Below, piece by piece: positions 55,859 through 64,000 of a stretch of 64,000 nucleotides of DNA. The stretch's first letter is position 1. Every line of letters starts with the position of its first letter. Source of the stretch: Chryseobacterium defluvii. GTDB lineage: Bacteria; Bacteroidota; Bacteroidia; Flavobacteriales; Weeksellaceae. Made by a program: the position numbers and the translations under genes. The notes beneath the pieces are model-generated. The model did no database searches and was not told where the DNA came from. It was given only the letters and a program-made list of their open reading frames with translations. The DNA lies in contig NZ_RBXB01000004.1 of assembly GCF_003634775.1 (NCBI RefSeq), forward strand, positions 62,001-126,000. Reading direction: 5' to 3'.

Positions 55859-58537
55859 ATGACTGAAAAGCAAAGAATTCCTGATATTTCCTGGAAAAAA
55901 TGGGGTCCATATGTAAGCAACAGAGAATGGGGGCTTGTGCGTGAAGATTACAGTGCCAATGGTGATGCCTGGAATTACACTCATCATGATATGGCAGAAT
56001 CAAAAACATACAGATGGGGTGAAGAAGGCATTTGCGGGATCTGTGATGATCTTCAAAAGCTTGTTTTTTCAGTAGGTTTATGGAACAGGAAAGATAAAAT
56101 GGTGAAAGAACGTTTTTTTGGCCTCACCAACGATCAGGGAAATCATGGCGAAGATGTAAAAGAATATTTTTATTATCTGGATTCCACCCCTACCCATTCC
56201 TACATGAAAATGCTTTATAAATATCCTCAAAATGCTTTTCCTTATGATGATCTGTTAAAAACCAATAAGGAAAGAAACAAGGATAAACCGGAATATGAGT
56301 TGATTGATACCGGAATTTTCGATCAGAATGAATATTTTGACATCTTTATAGAGTATGCCAAAGAAAGTCAGGCAGATATTCTGGTAAGGCTTACTGTGAT
56401 CAATAAGTCAGAAAAAGAAGCGCCGTTGGTCATTTTGCCTACGGCTTGGTTCAGGAATACATGGAATTGGGGTTATGATGATTATAAACCGCAATTATGC
56501 TCTGAAGAAGCGAATTGCATTAGGATTGAGCATAAGGATCTTGAAATAAAAAATATATATGCAAGACAGTCTTTGAAAGTTCTGGTTTGCGACAATGAGA
56601 CCAATAGCGAAAAACTATACCAATCACCAAACAAATCGAAATATTGTAAAGACGGCATTAATGATTTTGTCATTCATGGAAATTCACAATCCGTTAATCC
56701 GAAAGATATCGGAACAAAAGCTTCTTTTTTTATTAATGAACATTTTAAGGCAAAAGAAACTAAAACTTTTGAGCTTAGAATCACAGATAAAGATTTACCC
56801 CAACCTTTTGAGAATTTTGATGAAATATTTACTCTGAGACAAAAAGAATCGGATGAATTTTATGCGGAAATCCAGAAAGGAATACAATCCGATGATGAAA
56901 AAATGGTTCAAAGGCAGGCTTTTGCCGGAATGCTCTGGAACAAAATGTTCTATCATTACAATGTGGAAAAATGGCTGAAAGGAGATCCAGCTGAAATAAA
57001 ACCTCCGAAATCCCGTGAAAGAATAAGAAATTACGAATGGAAACACCTTAATAACGAACATATCATTTCCATGCCGGATAAGTGGGAATATCCGTGGTAT
57101 GCAACCTGGGATCTGGCTTTTCATGCTATAAGTTTTTCTTTAATCGATCCGGATTTTGCCAAGCATCAGTTAAAACTCTTCCTCTTTGAATGGTATATGC
57201 ACCCAAACGGGCAGCTTCCGGCTTATGAATGGAATCTTAGCGATGTCAATCCTCCCGTTCACGCATGGGCAACTTTCCGGGTATTCAAAATTGATGAATA
57301 CTTAAAAGGAAAGCCAGATATTGAGTTTCTGGAAAGCGCATTTCAAAAACTGACGATGAACTTCACATGGTGGGTCAATAAAAAAGACAACAATGGGAAC
57401 AATATTTTTGAAGGTGGTTTTCTGGGACTGGATAATATCGGAGTTTTCGACAGAAATGCCGTGCTGCCCAATGGTGAACAACTTGAACAGTCGGATGGAA
57501 CGAGCTGGATGGCCATGTTTGCCCTGAATATGATGAGAATTGCATTGGAATTAGCCCAATATAATAATGTATATGAAGAAATGGCAACAAAGTTCTTTGA
57601 ACACTTCCTGTCTATTGCCAACTCATTGGATAATATGGGAGACGAAGATTTCAGCCTTTGGGATGAAGCCGATGAATTTTTCTATGATGCCCTTGCTTCC
57701 AGCGACTGCAGCCACATGTATTTAAGGTTAAGAACTATCGTAGGATTGATTCCTATGTTCGCAGTTGAGGTAATTGATGATGAAATGATTGAAAATCTCC
57801 CCAATTTTAAAAGCAGGATGAATTGGATATTGAAAAACAAACCGGAACTCGCAGCGCTGGTTTCTCATTGGGAAGTAAAAGGACAGAATTCAAAACATTT
57901 GCTTTCCCTTTTACGTGGCCATCGTTTAAAAAGATTATTATACAGAATGCTGAACCCGGAAGAATTTCTGAGTGATTATGGAGTTCGTGCATTGTCCAAG
58001 GAATATGAGCGGAATCCTTATCATTTGAATCTGAATGGAACGGATTACAGTGTAACATATACTCCTGCGGAAAGCGACAGCGATCTTTTCGGCGGAAACA
58101 GCAATTGGCGTGGTCCCATTTGGTTTCCCATCAATTTTTTAATTATTGAAAGCCTTCAGCGATTCTTCTTTTATTACAGTCCGGATTTCTTAGTTGAATA
58201 CCCTACAGGCAGCGGAAATTATTCCAATTTGGATCAGATCGCAGATGCTTTAAGCAAAAGATTATCCAAGATATTTTTAAAGGATGAGAGTGGAAGCCGC
58301 CCTGTAAACGGACAATATCCAAGATTCCAGACCGATCCTGATTTCAGAGATTATATCCTTTTCTATGAATATTTTCATGGAGATAACGGACGTGGAGTAG
58401 GTGCCTCTCATCAAACCGGATGGACAGGATTGATCGCTAAAATTTTACAACCCAGGTTTTCTAAAAAGGAAATGGCAGAATCTGAAACTGAAATGCCGGA
58501 TGAAACGAACAACGTTGAAGAGCAAAAAAGAAGATGA
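55859..58537 (+). CDS. MGH1-like glycoside hydrolase (GH63-related)
   Basis: 892 aa, no signal peptide. An (alpha/alpha)6-barrel domain in the C-terminal two thirds: KWEYPWYATWDLAFHAISFSLIDP, NGQLPAYEWNLSDVNPPVHAWA, the acidic site in ENEFLG-like GGFLGLDNIGVFDRN, and GASHQTGWTGLIAKILQP. Bacteroidota homologues are annotated glucosidase. The substrate may be a glucosyl- or mannosyl-compatible solute. Preceded by a 110 bp repetitive spacer. Confidence 0.85.
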   Translation: MTEKQRIPDISWKKWGPYVSNREWGLVREDYSANGDAWNYTHHDMAESKTYRWGEEGICGICDDLQKLVFSVGLWNRKDKMVKERFFGLTNDQGNHGEDVKEYFYYLDSTPTHSYMKMLYKYPQNAFPYDDLLKTNKERNKDKPEYELIDTGIFDQNEYFDIFIEYAKESQADILVRLTVINKSEKEAPLVILPTAWFRNTWNWGYDDYKPQLCSEEANCIRIEHKDLEIKNIYARQSLKVLVCDNETNSEKLYQSPNKSKYCKDGINDFVIHGNSQSVNPKDIGTKASFFINEHFKAKETKTFELRITDKDLPQPFENFDEIFTLRQKESDEFYAEIQKGIQSDDEKMVQRQAFAGMLWNKMFYHYNVEKWLKGDPAEIKPPKSRERIRNYEWKHLNNEHIISMPDKWEYPWYATWDLAFHAISFSLIDPDFAKHQLKLFLFEWYMHPNGQLPAYEWNLSDVNPPVHAWATFRVFKIDEYLKGKPDIEFLESAFQKLTMNFTWWVNKKDNNGNNIFEGGFLGLDNIGVFDRNAVLPNGEQLEQSDGTSWMAMFALNMMRIALELAQYNNVYEEMATKFFEHFLSIANSLDNMGDEDFSLWDEADEFFYDALASSDCSHMYLRLRTIVGLIPMFAVEVIDDEMIENLPNFKSRMNWILKNKPELAALVSHWEVKGQNSKHLLSLLRGHRLKRLLYRMLNPEEFLSDYGVRALSKEYERNPYHLNLNGTDYSVTYTPAESDSDLFGGNSNWRGPIWFPINFLIIESLQRFFFYYSPDFLVEYPTGSGNYSNLDQIADALSKRLSKIFLKDESGSRPVNGQYPRFQTDPDFRDYILFYEYFHGDNGRGVGASHQTGWTGLIAKILQPRFSKKEMAESETEMPDETNNVEEQKRR

Positions 58538-58548
58538 ATAAATCTTTT

Positions 58549-59235
58549 TTACTCAAAAATCTGCTGAATGACTTCTAAGGAATTCGGAATCCTAAAATCC
58601 GTAATATGATAATGATAGTATACCAGAAGACTATCCAGAAAATTTTTCCTGATTTGCGGATGGATTTTTATCTGATAAGGATATTCTGCTGAAATAATGC
58701 TTTTCCAGAGACCGGAAATTTCTTCAGTAAATAACTGATGCGTTAAATTTTGAGAAAAAATGCCTGTTTCCGGATCTAAATATTTTCCTTCATTAATCAA
58801 AGGAGCAACACCTTGAATATTTAAAATTTTGACAAGGAAAATTAAATGGGACTGGTAGTTATTTTGAATCAGTTCATCAATAAATTCATTAATGCTAACG
58901 AAAATCCTTGTATTTTTATTTTCGTGCCTCAAAATCTGATTCAATAAATCTGAAATGAAAAATACCACTGTATTGGCTCTGATATCCGTATATATATCAT
59001 TATTCCGGACAAGCTCAAACCCGGAGACAGATGCTATACTGTTTCCTTTAGCTGAATTGATGGAAAAATTAAGTTGATTTAAGGGCAAAAGCAAAGCTTT
59101 CTTTTTATTCCTTTTGGAGTACACTCCCTTCAGAAAATAACTCTGAAAGCCGTCCTCTTCCGTAAAACAATGCAAAACCGCATCATTTTCCCCGTATTTT
59201 ATCAGTGAAAGTAAAAATCCTTTTTGTGAGTTCAT
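58549..59235 (-). CDS. recO: DNA repair protein RecO
   Basis: 228 aa. N-terminal OB fold (KGFLLSLIKYGENDAVLHCFTEEDG, YFLKGVYSKRNKKKALLLPLNQL) and a helical C-terminus. No zinc-finger Cys set is visible, common in this phylum. Works with RecR/RecF to load RecA on SSB-coated DNA. Start overlaps the stop of porZ (TAATG). Confidence 0.9.
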   Translation of the reverse strand: MNSQKGFLLSLIKYGENDAVLHCFTEEDGFQSYFLKGVYSKRNKKKALLLPLNQLNFSINSAKGNSIASVSGFELVRNNDIYTDIRANTVVFFISDLLNQILRHENKNTRIFVSINEFIDELIQNNYQSHLIFLVKILNIQGVAPLINEGKYLDPETGIFSQNLTHQLFTEEISGLWKSIISAEYPYQIKIHPQIRKNFLDSLLVYYHYHITDFRIPNSLEVIQQIFE

Positions 59236-61502
59236 TAATTCACCACAGCTATTTTAGCGGTAGCTTTATCCGATCCGTCCTCATTGGTCATCAATACAAA
59301 ATAAATTCCCGAAGCTACTCTGGAGCCTCTTTGGTTATTGAGATCCCATTCGTAATAGCCACCTCTTGCTACTGCTGAATGTACTACATTTCCTGCCGCA
59401 TCCGTAATTCGGATATTCGTTTTTTCAGCTAAACCTTTGATGGTAACCTTACCTTTGAAATTGGAATATACCACTGGATTCGGATATACCAGTACATTCC
59501 CGAAGTTGGAGGTTACATCTGCTACATCCCCCTGATAAGTAACAATCCCGTCATAGGAAACAAAATAAACTTTTCCTGTTTTTCTGTCCACTTTTATATC
59601 CGTGATGCTATTCGTTGGAAGAGGAGAGTTTTCTTTGGTAAAATGCTTTATGGTTTGTTGTCCGTCAGAGGACAGATAATAAACGCCTCCACCATCTACG
59701 GAAACCCATTTATGATCTCCTGCATCTACTTCTATCTGTAAGATCTGGGAATCTCTGAAAAGTTCTTCACCAATACCGTTTTGTTCAATGACAATCGGCT
59801 TCACTTCAGCGTTAGGCTCTTTTATAGCTACCACCGCATTGGATAATATCCTCAATCCACTGTCGGTTCCAATCCAGGCATCACCAGCTTTATCAATAGC
59901 CACTGAAAGGGTTCCGTTAGAATTTCCTGCAAAGCCATTGGCTTGGCTTAAGGTATATATGCCGTCATCAGAAACATTAGTAGGTGTATTTTTGTAATCG
60001 TAAGCGAAAAAGGTACTGTTTCTTGGAAGCGGAGTCCAAAATAATTTTTCATAATACAATGGTTTTTGCACAGCACTACTGAAATTGGTATTCTTAACGA
60101 TAAACTTATCTGCTGTTTTATCATAAGCTGCCATTCCTGCAGTACCATTTTCCACAAATGAGATAGAAGCAAATAAATTGTTCTGATCATCATAGGTAAG
60201 TCCTACCGGCCGGAAGAAAAAAACACTTGGGGTCCCGAGATCATAATAGTTAACGAAATCAAAGTCTTTGGTAGAAGCATTATATTTCATTTTATGGATA
60301 CCATGCCCATCTGAAAAGGTGTAATTAGCAAAAAATACCTCACTGATGTCACTAGGGTTTGCGGTTACATCCAAGACATTGAATATTTTATTGGTGTTGA
60401 CAAAATACGAAGGATAAATCCATTGCATTCCGTCGAAATAGTAAAAGCCGGGATTTTTAGCATTAGCTAGTGGAGTATTGAATCTTGATTCTCTTCCGCC
60501 ACTTGAAACCAAAAGTTGGTTATTATCATATAAGCTGATTTTATATGAATAGTTGAAATAAGGGCCGTCCGGTTTGAAAATGGTGTTACTTTCATCTTTA
60601 ATGCCTGATAAAATAGTCCCTCCGTATACTTTTCCATTAATGGAAGTGGCAGTATTACACTCCTCACCGAAACTTACTGTTCCGCTTGCTGTTCCATTTG
60701 TATTGAAATTATAAACTCTGTTTTGGTCTGTTACAATAATGTTATTCGTAGTAACAACAACATCATGGATTTTGGTAAACGTTTGAGGTAATGGAGTAGA
60801 CGTTCCACTATTATACAGATAAGCAGTAGTAGGACTTGAAAATGTAAGAACGGATTCCGAGTCAACATGAGTAAATGTTCCGGCCATCTCCGTAGTCCAT
60901 GTCGAAAAAACGGGGAAGGTGGTATTCATTTCATGGCTCTTTAACCCTGTGTTGGTTGCAGAAAATACTTTATTACCAAGAATTGTGGCTTCATTACTTG
61001 CTTCGTATACTCCACCTGTCATAAAAAAAGCAGAATCTCCGAACTCTTTACTGTTTAAGTTGAAAATAGAAACGCCATAGCCTACCGATACGACAGCTTT
61101 ATCGCCTGTAATAGAGATATGATTGATTCTTTTACTGCCATTATACCCTGTTGCAATAGGAATATCCACAACATAGGTTATACCTTCCGGAGTGATGACG
61201 TCTAATGATCCGTTCTGATAACCCACAAGACCTATTTTGGTTTGAGGATTATAATCAAAAGCAGAGATTTTGACTTCATGTAAACCATTAGCTTTAGATA
61301 ATTTAGTAATCTCACCTGATGAGATTGTATAATAAAAGACTCCGTTTTCTGTAGCAGCAACAATTTTTCCGTTATCTTCTTTCATGGCGAGGACATTATT
61401 ATAGGAGAATAAGTCCGCCCATTTTTTTGAAGAGATAACCTGTGCGTTTGCCCATTGAAAAGAGGCTAAAATACCAAGGGAAATGATGGAGAATTTTTTC
61501 AT
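59235..61502 (-). CDS. porZ: PorZ-like T9SS component
   Basis: 755 aa. Signal peptide to ~20, two N-terminal beta-propeller-like domains (KWADLFSYNNVLAMKEDNGKIVAATENGVFYY), a two-component-regulator-type propeller tail, and a C-terminal T9SS-type domain (FGNVLVYPNPVVYSNFKGKVTIKGLA to the end). In Porphyromonas, PorZ is part of the attachment complex delivering A-LPS to T9SS cargo. recO-porZ adjacency is common in Flavobacteriia. Fits the T9SS cargo genes in the window. Confidence 0.85.
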   Translation of the reverse strand: MKKFSIISLGILASFQWANAQVISSKKWADLFSYNNVLAMKEDNGKIVAATENGVFYYTISSGEITKLSKANGLHEVKISAFDYNPQTKIGLVGYQNGSLDVITPEGITYVVDIPIATGYNGSKRINHISITGDKAVVSVGYGVSIFNLNSKEFGDSAFFMTGGVYEASNEATILGNKVFSATNTGLKSHEMNTTFPVFSTWTTEMAGTFTHVDSESVLTFSSPTTAYLYNSGTSTPLPQTFTKIHDVVVTTNNIIVTDQNRVYNFNTNGTASGTVSFGEECNTATSINGKVYGGTILSGIKDESNTIFKPDGPYFNYSYKISLYDNNQLLVSSGGRESRFNTPLANAKNPGFYYFDGMQWIYPSYFVNTNKIFNVLDVTANPSDISEVFFANYTFSDGHGIHKMKYNASTKDFDFVNYYDLGTPSVFFFRPVGLTYDDQNNLFASISFVENGTAGMAAYDKTADKFIVKNTNFSSAVQKPLYYEKLFWTPLPRNSTFFAYDYKNTPTNVSDDGIYTLSQANGFAGNSNGTLSVAIDKAGDAWIGTDSGLRILSNAVVAIKEPNAEVKPIVIEQNGIGEELFRDSQILQIEVDAGDHKWVSVDGGGVYYLSSDGQQTIKHFTKENSPLPTNSITDIKVDRKTGKVYFVSYDGIVTYQGDVADVTSNFGNVLVYPNPVVYSNFKGKVTIKGLAEKTNIRITDAAGNVVHSAVARGGYYEWDLNNQRGSRVASGIYFVLMTNEDGSDKATAKIAVVN

Positions 61503-61503
61503 A

Positions 61504-62454
61504 TTATACTGTTATGCTGCTATCTATTGCCTGGTTATTCCAGGAAATATGTTGTATATTTTTATTGGAGTCAAAATAAAAATCTATTCTGCCGAGAAGA
61601 AGCCCGGCCCAACCCACCTGGTTCACCAGAACATTCTTGCCTTGTCTGTTTTGGAAAGTTTGAGGCTCCGGTAAGAAGGTATGGGTATGCCCGCCCAAAA
61701 TCAGATCAATATTTTCTGTTTTTATGGCTAAGATTTTATCACTTACTTTATTGGGATCATCTTTGTAATCATACCCTATATGGGATAAGCAGATGACAAG
61801 ATCACATTTTTGATCTTTCTTTAAAAAATTGGAATAGTGTTGGGCAACTTCAACAGGATCTGAATAAACAGTTTCCTGATATTGTTTTTTCCCGACCAAT
61901 CCATCCAATTGTATTCCTACTCCGAAAATTCCAACCTTTATTCCGTTTTTGTTGAAAATTTTATAAGGAGATGTCTTTCCGTCCAAAATGGTATTTTTAA
62001 AATCATAATTGGAACAAATAAAAGGAAACCTGGCATTGGGCAATACTTTTAAAAACCCGTCCAGTCCATTATCGAAATCATGATTTCCCATAGTAGAGGC
62101 GTCATACTTCATCATAGACATTAACTTGAATTCAAGCTCGCCACCGAAAAAATTAAAATAAGGAGTCCCCTGGAAGATATCACCGGAATCAAGTAATAAA
62201 ATATTGTTTTCCTGGCTTCTGATCTGTTGAATAAGGCTTGCTCTTCTGGCAAAACCTCCCTGATTGGGATTTTTCGTATAGCTTTCGTCAAAAGGCTCTA
62301 TTCTGCTGTGCTGATCATTGGTATGCAGGATGGTAAGTTTATTTGCGGATACAAAATTATTAACCTTTACACCTTCTGCCATCACCATTCCCGGAGCTAA
62401 AGCTATTGCTAAAGTACCACTACCTACTGCCTTTAAAAAATGTTTTCTATCCAT
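61504..62454 (-). CDS. UshA-type metallophosphatase domain protein
   Basis: 316 aa. Tat/Sec-type N-terminus (RKHFLKAVGSGTLAIALAPGMVMA). Metallophosphatase motifs: ILHTNDQHSRIEPF, LLLDSGDIFQGTPYFN, TMGNHDFDNG, CLSHIGYDYK and LILGGHTHTFL. It carries only the catalytic half of a 5'-nucleotidase. The C-terminal half is the next gene upstream, overlapping by one base. Confidence 0.92.
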   Translation of the reverse strand: MDRKHFLKAVGSGTLAIALAPGMVMAEGVKVNNFVSANKLTILHTNDQHSRIEPFDESYTKNPNQGGFARRASLIQQIRSQENNILLLDSGDIFQGTPYFNFFGGELEFKLMSMMKYDASTMGNHDFDNGLDGFLKVLPNARFPFICSNYDFKNTILDGKTSPYKIFNKNGIKVGIFGVGIQLDGLVGKKQYQETVYSDPVEVAQHYSNFLKKDQKCDLVICLSHIGYDYKDDPNKVSDKILAIKTENIDLILGGHTHTFLPEPQTFQNRQGKNVLVNQVGWAGLLLGRIDFYFDSNKNIQHISWNNQAIDSSITV

Positions 62455-63209
62455 TATTTCTTACCGATAAAATTTAAACGAACATCCGTGTTGGGAATCA
62501 CCTCAGGATTTTTCTTAAAATAATCTATGAATAAATCCCTTAATTTAATTCCTGTGGGAATCATCTCGCCTTTGGCAAAGAATTTCATATTATCACCTCC
62601 CAAAGCCAGATAATCGGATGTGGCAATATAATAATCCTGGTTGGGATTTACGGCCTTTCCGTTAATTAAAGTTCTGGATAGCTGTCCGTTTTGGGTTTCA
62701 ATATATAAATGGGAAACAGGGTTATTAACCTGTGTTTTTGCATAATAATCAAAAAGTCCCTGCAGATCTGTTCCTTTCATTTTTACGATGATGACCTCAT
62801 TTTCGAAAGGCATGACTTCAAATATACTCTTGAGAAGAATATCTCCTTTCCCGATGGTAGTACGGATTCCTCCGATATTAATCAACGCGGCATCGACTTC
62901 TTTTTTCAAATTGCTTTTTGCCCATTCATTAGCACCATCAAAAGTATAATCTGCTAAAAGATTTCCCAGATTGCTGTTATCACCCTGTTTGGTAAGATCT
63001 ACACTGGTATGAGAGATTTTTTGGTTCATCTCCCTGTCCAATTTTTGTTTATAAGGTTCAATAACTTTTACAAATTCCTCATCATTTTTCAGCTCATTAT
63101 TAATAGAAATATTTTTTTGTGTCTGCACATTGGCAACCTGTAAAGAAGTAGTTTTACAAGCTATAAGTGAAACCAAAGCAATTCCTATTAATAAGAATTT
63201 ATTTTTCAT
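62454..63209 (-). CDS. 5'-nucleotidase C-terminal-domain lipoprotein
   Basis: 251 aa from MKNKFLLIGIALVSLIAC, a lipoprotein signal with lipobox LIAC. The upstream Met at 63230 lies in the -7 box and is rejected. The body is the substrate-binding domain of UshA-type nucleotidases: NLLADYTFDGANEWAKSN, INIGGIRTTIGKGDI, VMPFENEVIIVKMKGTDLQGLFDYY and ATSDYLALGGDNMKFF. Probably pairs with the metallophosphatase encoded just downstream. Confidence 0.9.
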   Translation of the reverse strand: MKNKFLLIGIALVSLIACKTTSLQVANVQTQKNISINNELKNDEEFVKVIEPYKQKLDREMNQKISHTSVDLTKQGDNSNLGNLLADYTFDGANEWAKSNLKKEVDAALINIGGIRTTIGKGDILLKSIFEVMPFENEVIIVKMKGTDLQGLFDYYAKTQVNNPVSHLYIETQNGQLSRTLINGKAVNPNQDYYIATSDYLALGGDNMKFFAKGEMIPTGIKLRDLFIDYFKKNPEVIPNTDVRLNFIGKK

Positions 63210-63227
63210 ATTTTCTTTTAGTATATG

Positions 63228-63235
63228 CAAATATA
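63228..63235 (-). promoter_or_regulatory. -7 box of the nucleotidase pair
   Basis: Minus-strand TATATTTG, exact, 18 bp before the start at 63209. Confidence 0.6.
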
Positions 63236-63290
63236 ATTATATGTATAATAAAACATTATTATTTATTACAAATTTCTTGGTCTAAATTAT

Positions 63291-63298
63291 TAAATTTG
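63291..63298 (+). promoter_or_regulatory. -7 box of dapA
   Basis: Exact TAAATTTG, 18 bp before the ATG at 63317. Confidence 0.6.
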
Positions 63299-63316
63299 GG
63301 GAAAATATTTCAAAAA

Positions 63317-64000
63317 ATGAGCATACTAAAAGGAGTAGGTGTAGCTTTGGTGACACCCTTTAATGAAGATTTATCCGTTGACTTCGAAAGTTTGACAAAG
63401 CTAGTGGAGTATAACATTGAGAACGGAACCAATTATCTGGTTGTTTTAGGAACTACAGCAGAGGCTGCAACGCTTTCTGATGAAGAAAAGAAACAGGTAG
63501 TGGATCATATCATTAAAGTGAATAATAAACGCCTGCCTTTAGTATTGGGAATTGGCGGTAACAATACTTTTGAAGTAAAAAAGCAAATCGAAGAAACAGA
63601 TCTTTCAGCTTTCGAGGCCGTACTATCTGTATCTCCTTATTATAATAAACCTAATCAGGAAGGGCTTTATCAGCATTATAAAGTACTGGCTTCTACAGGA
63701 AAGAACATTATTATTTATAATGTGCCTTCAAGAACGGGACAAAATATTGAGGCAGACACTACTTTGCGTCTGGCAAAAGAATTCCCTAATTTATTTCTGA
63801 TTAAAGAAGCAGCTCCTAATATTCTTCAGTATTTTGATATTCTGAGAAAGAAACCTGAAGGATTCTCTTTGGTATCTGGGGATGATGAATATACTTTACC
63901 TGTAACCCTTGCAGGGGGTGATGGGGTAATTTCGGTAATCGGGCAGGCTTATCCAAAAGAGTTTTCTACGATGGTACAGTTAGCTTTTGATGGTAAAGTA
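63317..64000 (+). CDS. dapA: 4-hydroxy-tetrahydrodipicolinate synthase (partial)
   Basis: 228 codons present, and the gene runs off the window end (normally ~290 aa). MSILKGVGVALVTPFNED, LGTTAEAATLSDEEK, SVSPYYNKPNQEGLYQHY, the Tyr in IIIYNVPSRTG and the Schiff-base Lys in LFLIKEAAPN are visible, then SGDDEYTLP. First step of lysine/diaminopimelate synthesis. No frameshift seen. Confidence 0.96.
   Translation, partial: MSILKGVGVALVTPFNEDLSVDFESLTKLVEYNIENGTNYLVVLGTTAEAATLSDEEKKQVVDHIIKVNNKRLPLVLGIGGNNTFEVKKQIEETDLSAFEAVLSVSPYYNKPNQEGLYQHYKVLASTGKNIIIYNVPSRTGQNIEADTTLRLAKEFPNLFLIKEAAPNILQYFDILRKKPEGFSLVSGDDEYTLPVTLAGGDGVISVIGQAYPKEFSTMVQLAFDGKV

Overview
The window looks like chromosomal DNA of a Chryseobacterium-type member of the Bacteroidota (Flavobacteriia, Weeksellaceae). 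It is AT-rich. Many genes are preceded by the Bacteroidota -7 box TAnnTTTG instead of a Shine-Dalgarno site. It carries type IX secretion (T9SS) sorting domains, a PorZ-like gene, and a GG-leader peptide whose leader resembles those common in Chryseobacterium. Gene content is mostly chromosomal housekeeping with one remarkable RNA-centred accessory island.

Layout. 0-5.7 kb: nuoA-F of NADH:quinone oxidoreductase on the minus strand, followed by a beta-barrel protein gene. 5.7-22 kb: a mixed housekeeping region (T9SS cargo, GNAT, YugP-type protease, YigZ, GG-leader peptide, ribD, XRE regulator, DUF349, aroE, secreted endonuclease I, LolC/E-type permease, rbfA, methylmalonyl-CoA epimerase, one ordinary CAT tRNA, tatD, deoD). 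22-30.4 kb: the RNA island. 30.4-35.7 kb: two small HTH proteins, a SulP transporter, and an EF-G paralogue behind a leader-peptide attenuator. 35.8-41.9 kb: a Ter stress cluster (HAD, PRTase, TerD, TelA, unknown, TerD, TerC). 41.9-49.2 kb: catalase-like protein, DoxX, LytS/LytTR two-component pair, FKBP, lipoprotein, and an Rrf2 regulon with duplicated operators. 49.3-64 kb: M23 peptidase, gpsA, mqo, DUF1684, GNAT, SDR, MGH1-like glycosidase, recO-porZ, a split 5'-nucleotidase, and dapA cut by the window end.

The RNA island is the most unusual part. A promoter, a 38-codon leader ORF and a terminator/antiterminator pair precede about 18 tRNA or tRNA-like genes (14 amino acids; several degenerate; two Leu tRNAs without the long variable arm). 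Three copies of a conserved long stem-loop are interspersed. The same strand continues into four protein genes: a DUF458/YkuK RNase H-like protein, an unknown, a cyclic-phosphate-processing receiver-like protein, and a metallophosphoesterase. A TROVE-VWA (Ro60/Rsr) gene follows, then nine repeated RNA modules with the same two-stem architecture: variable but self-complementary outer and inner stems around constant TGYCGTA and (C)TTCG elements. I read these as a Y RNA array. At least two modules carry circularly permuted tRNA mimics, two more carry T-arm mimics, and one carries a 23S rRNA-like segment. The TROVE gene and the seven-module array share an inverted-repeat operator at identical spacing to the -7 box. 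I infer an RNA surveillance or repair system in which one Ro protein is supplied with several different RNA-mimicking guides or gates.
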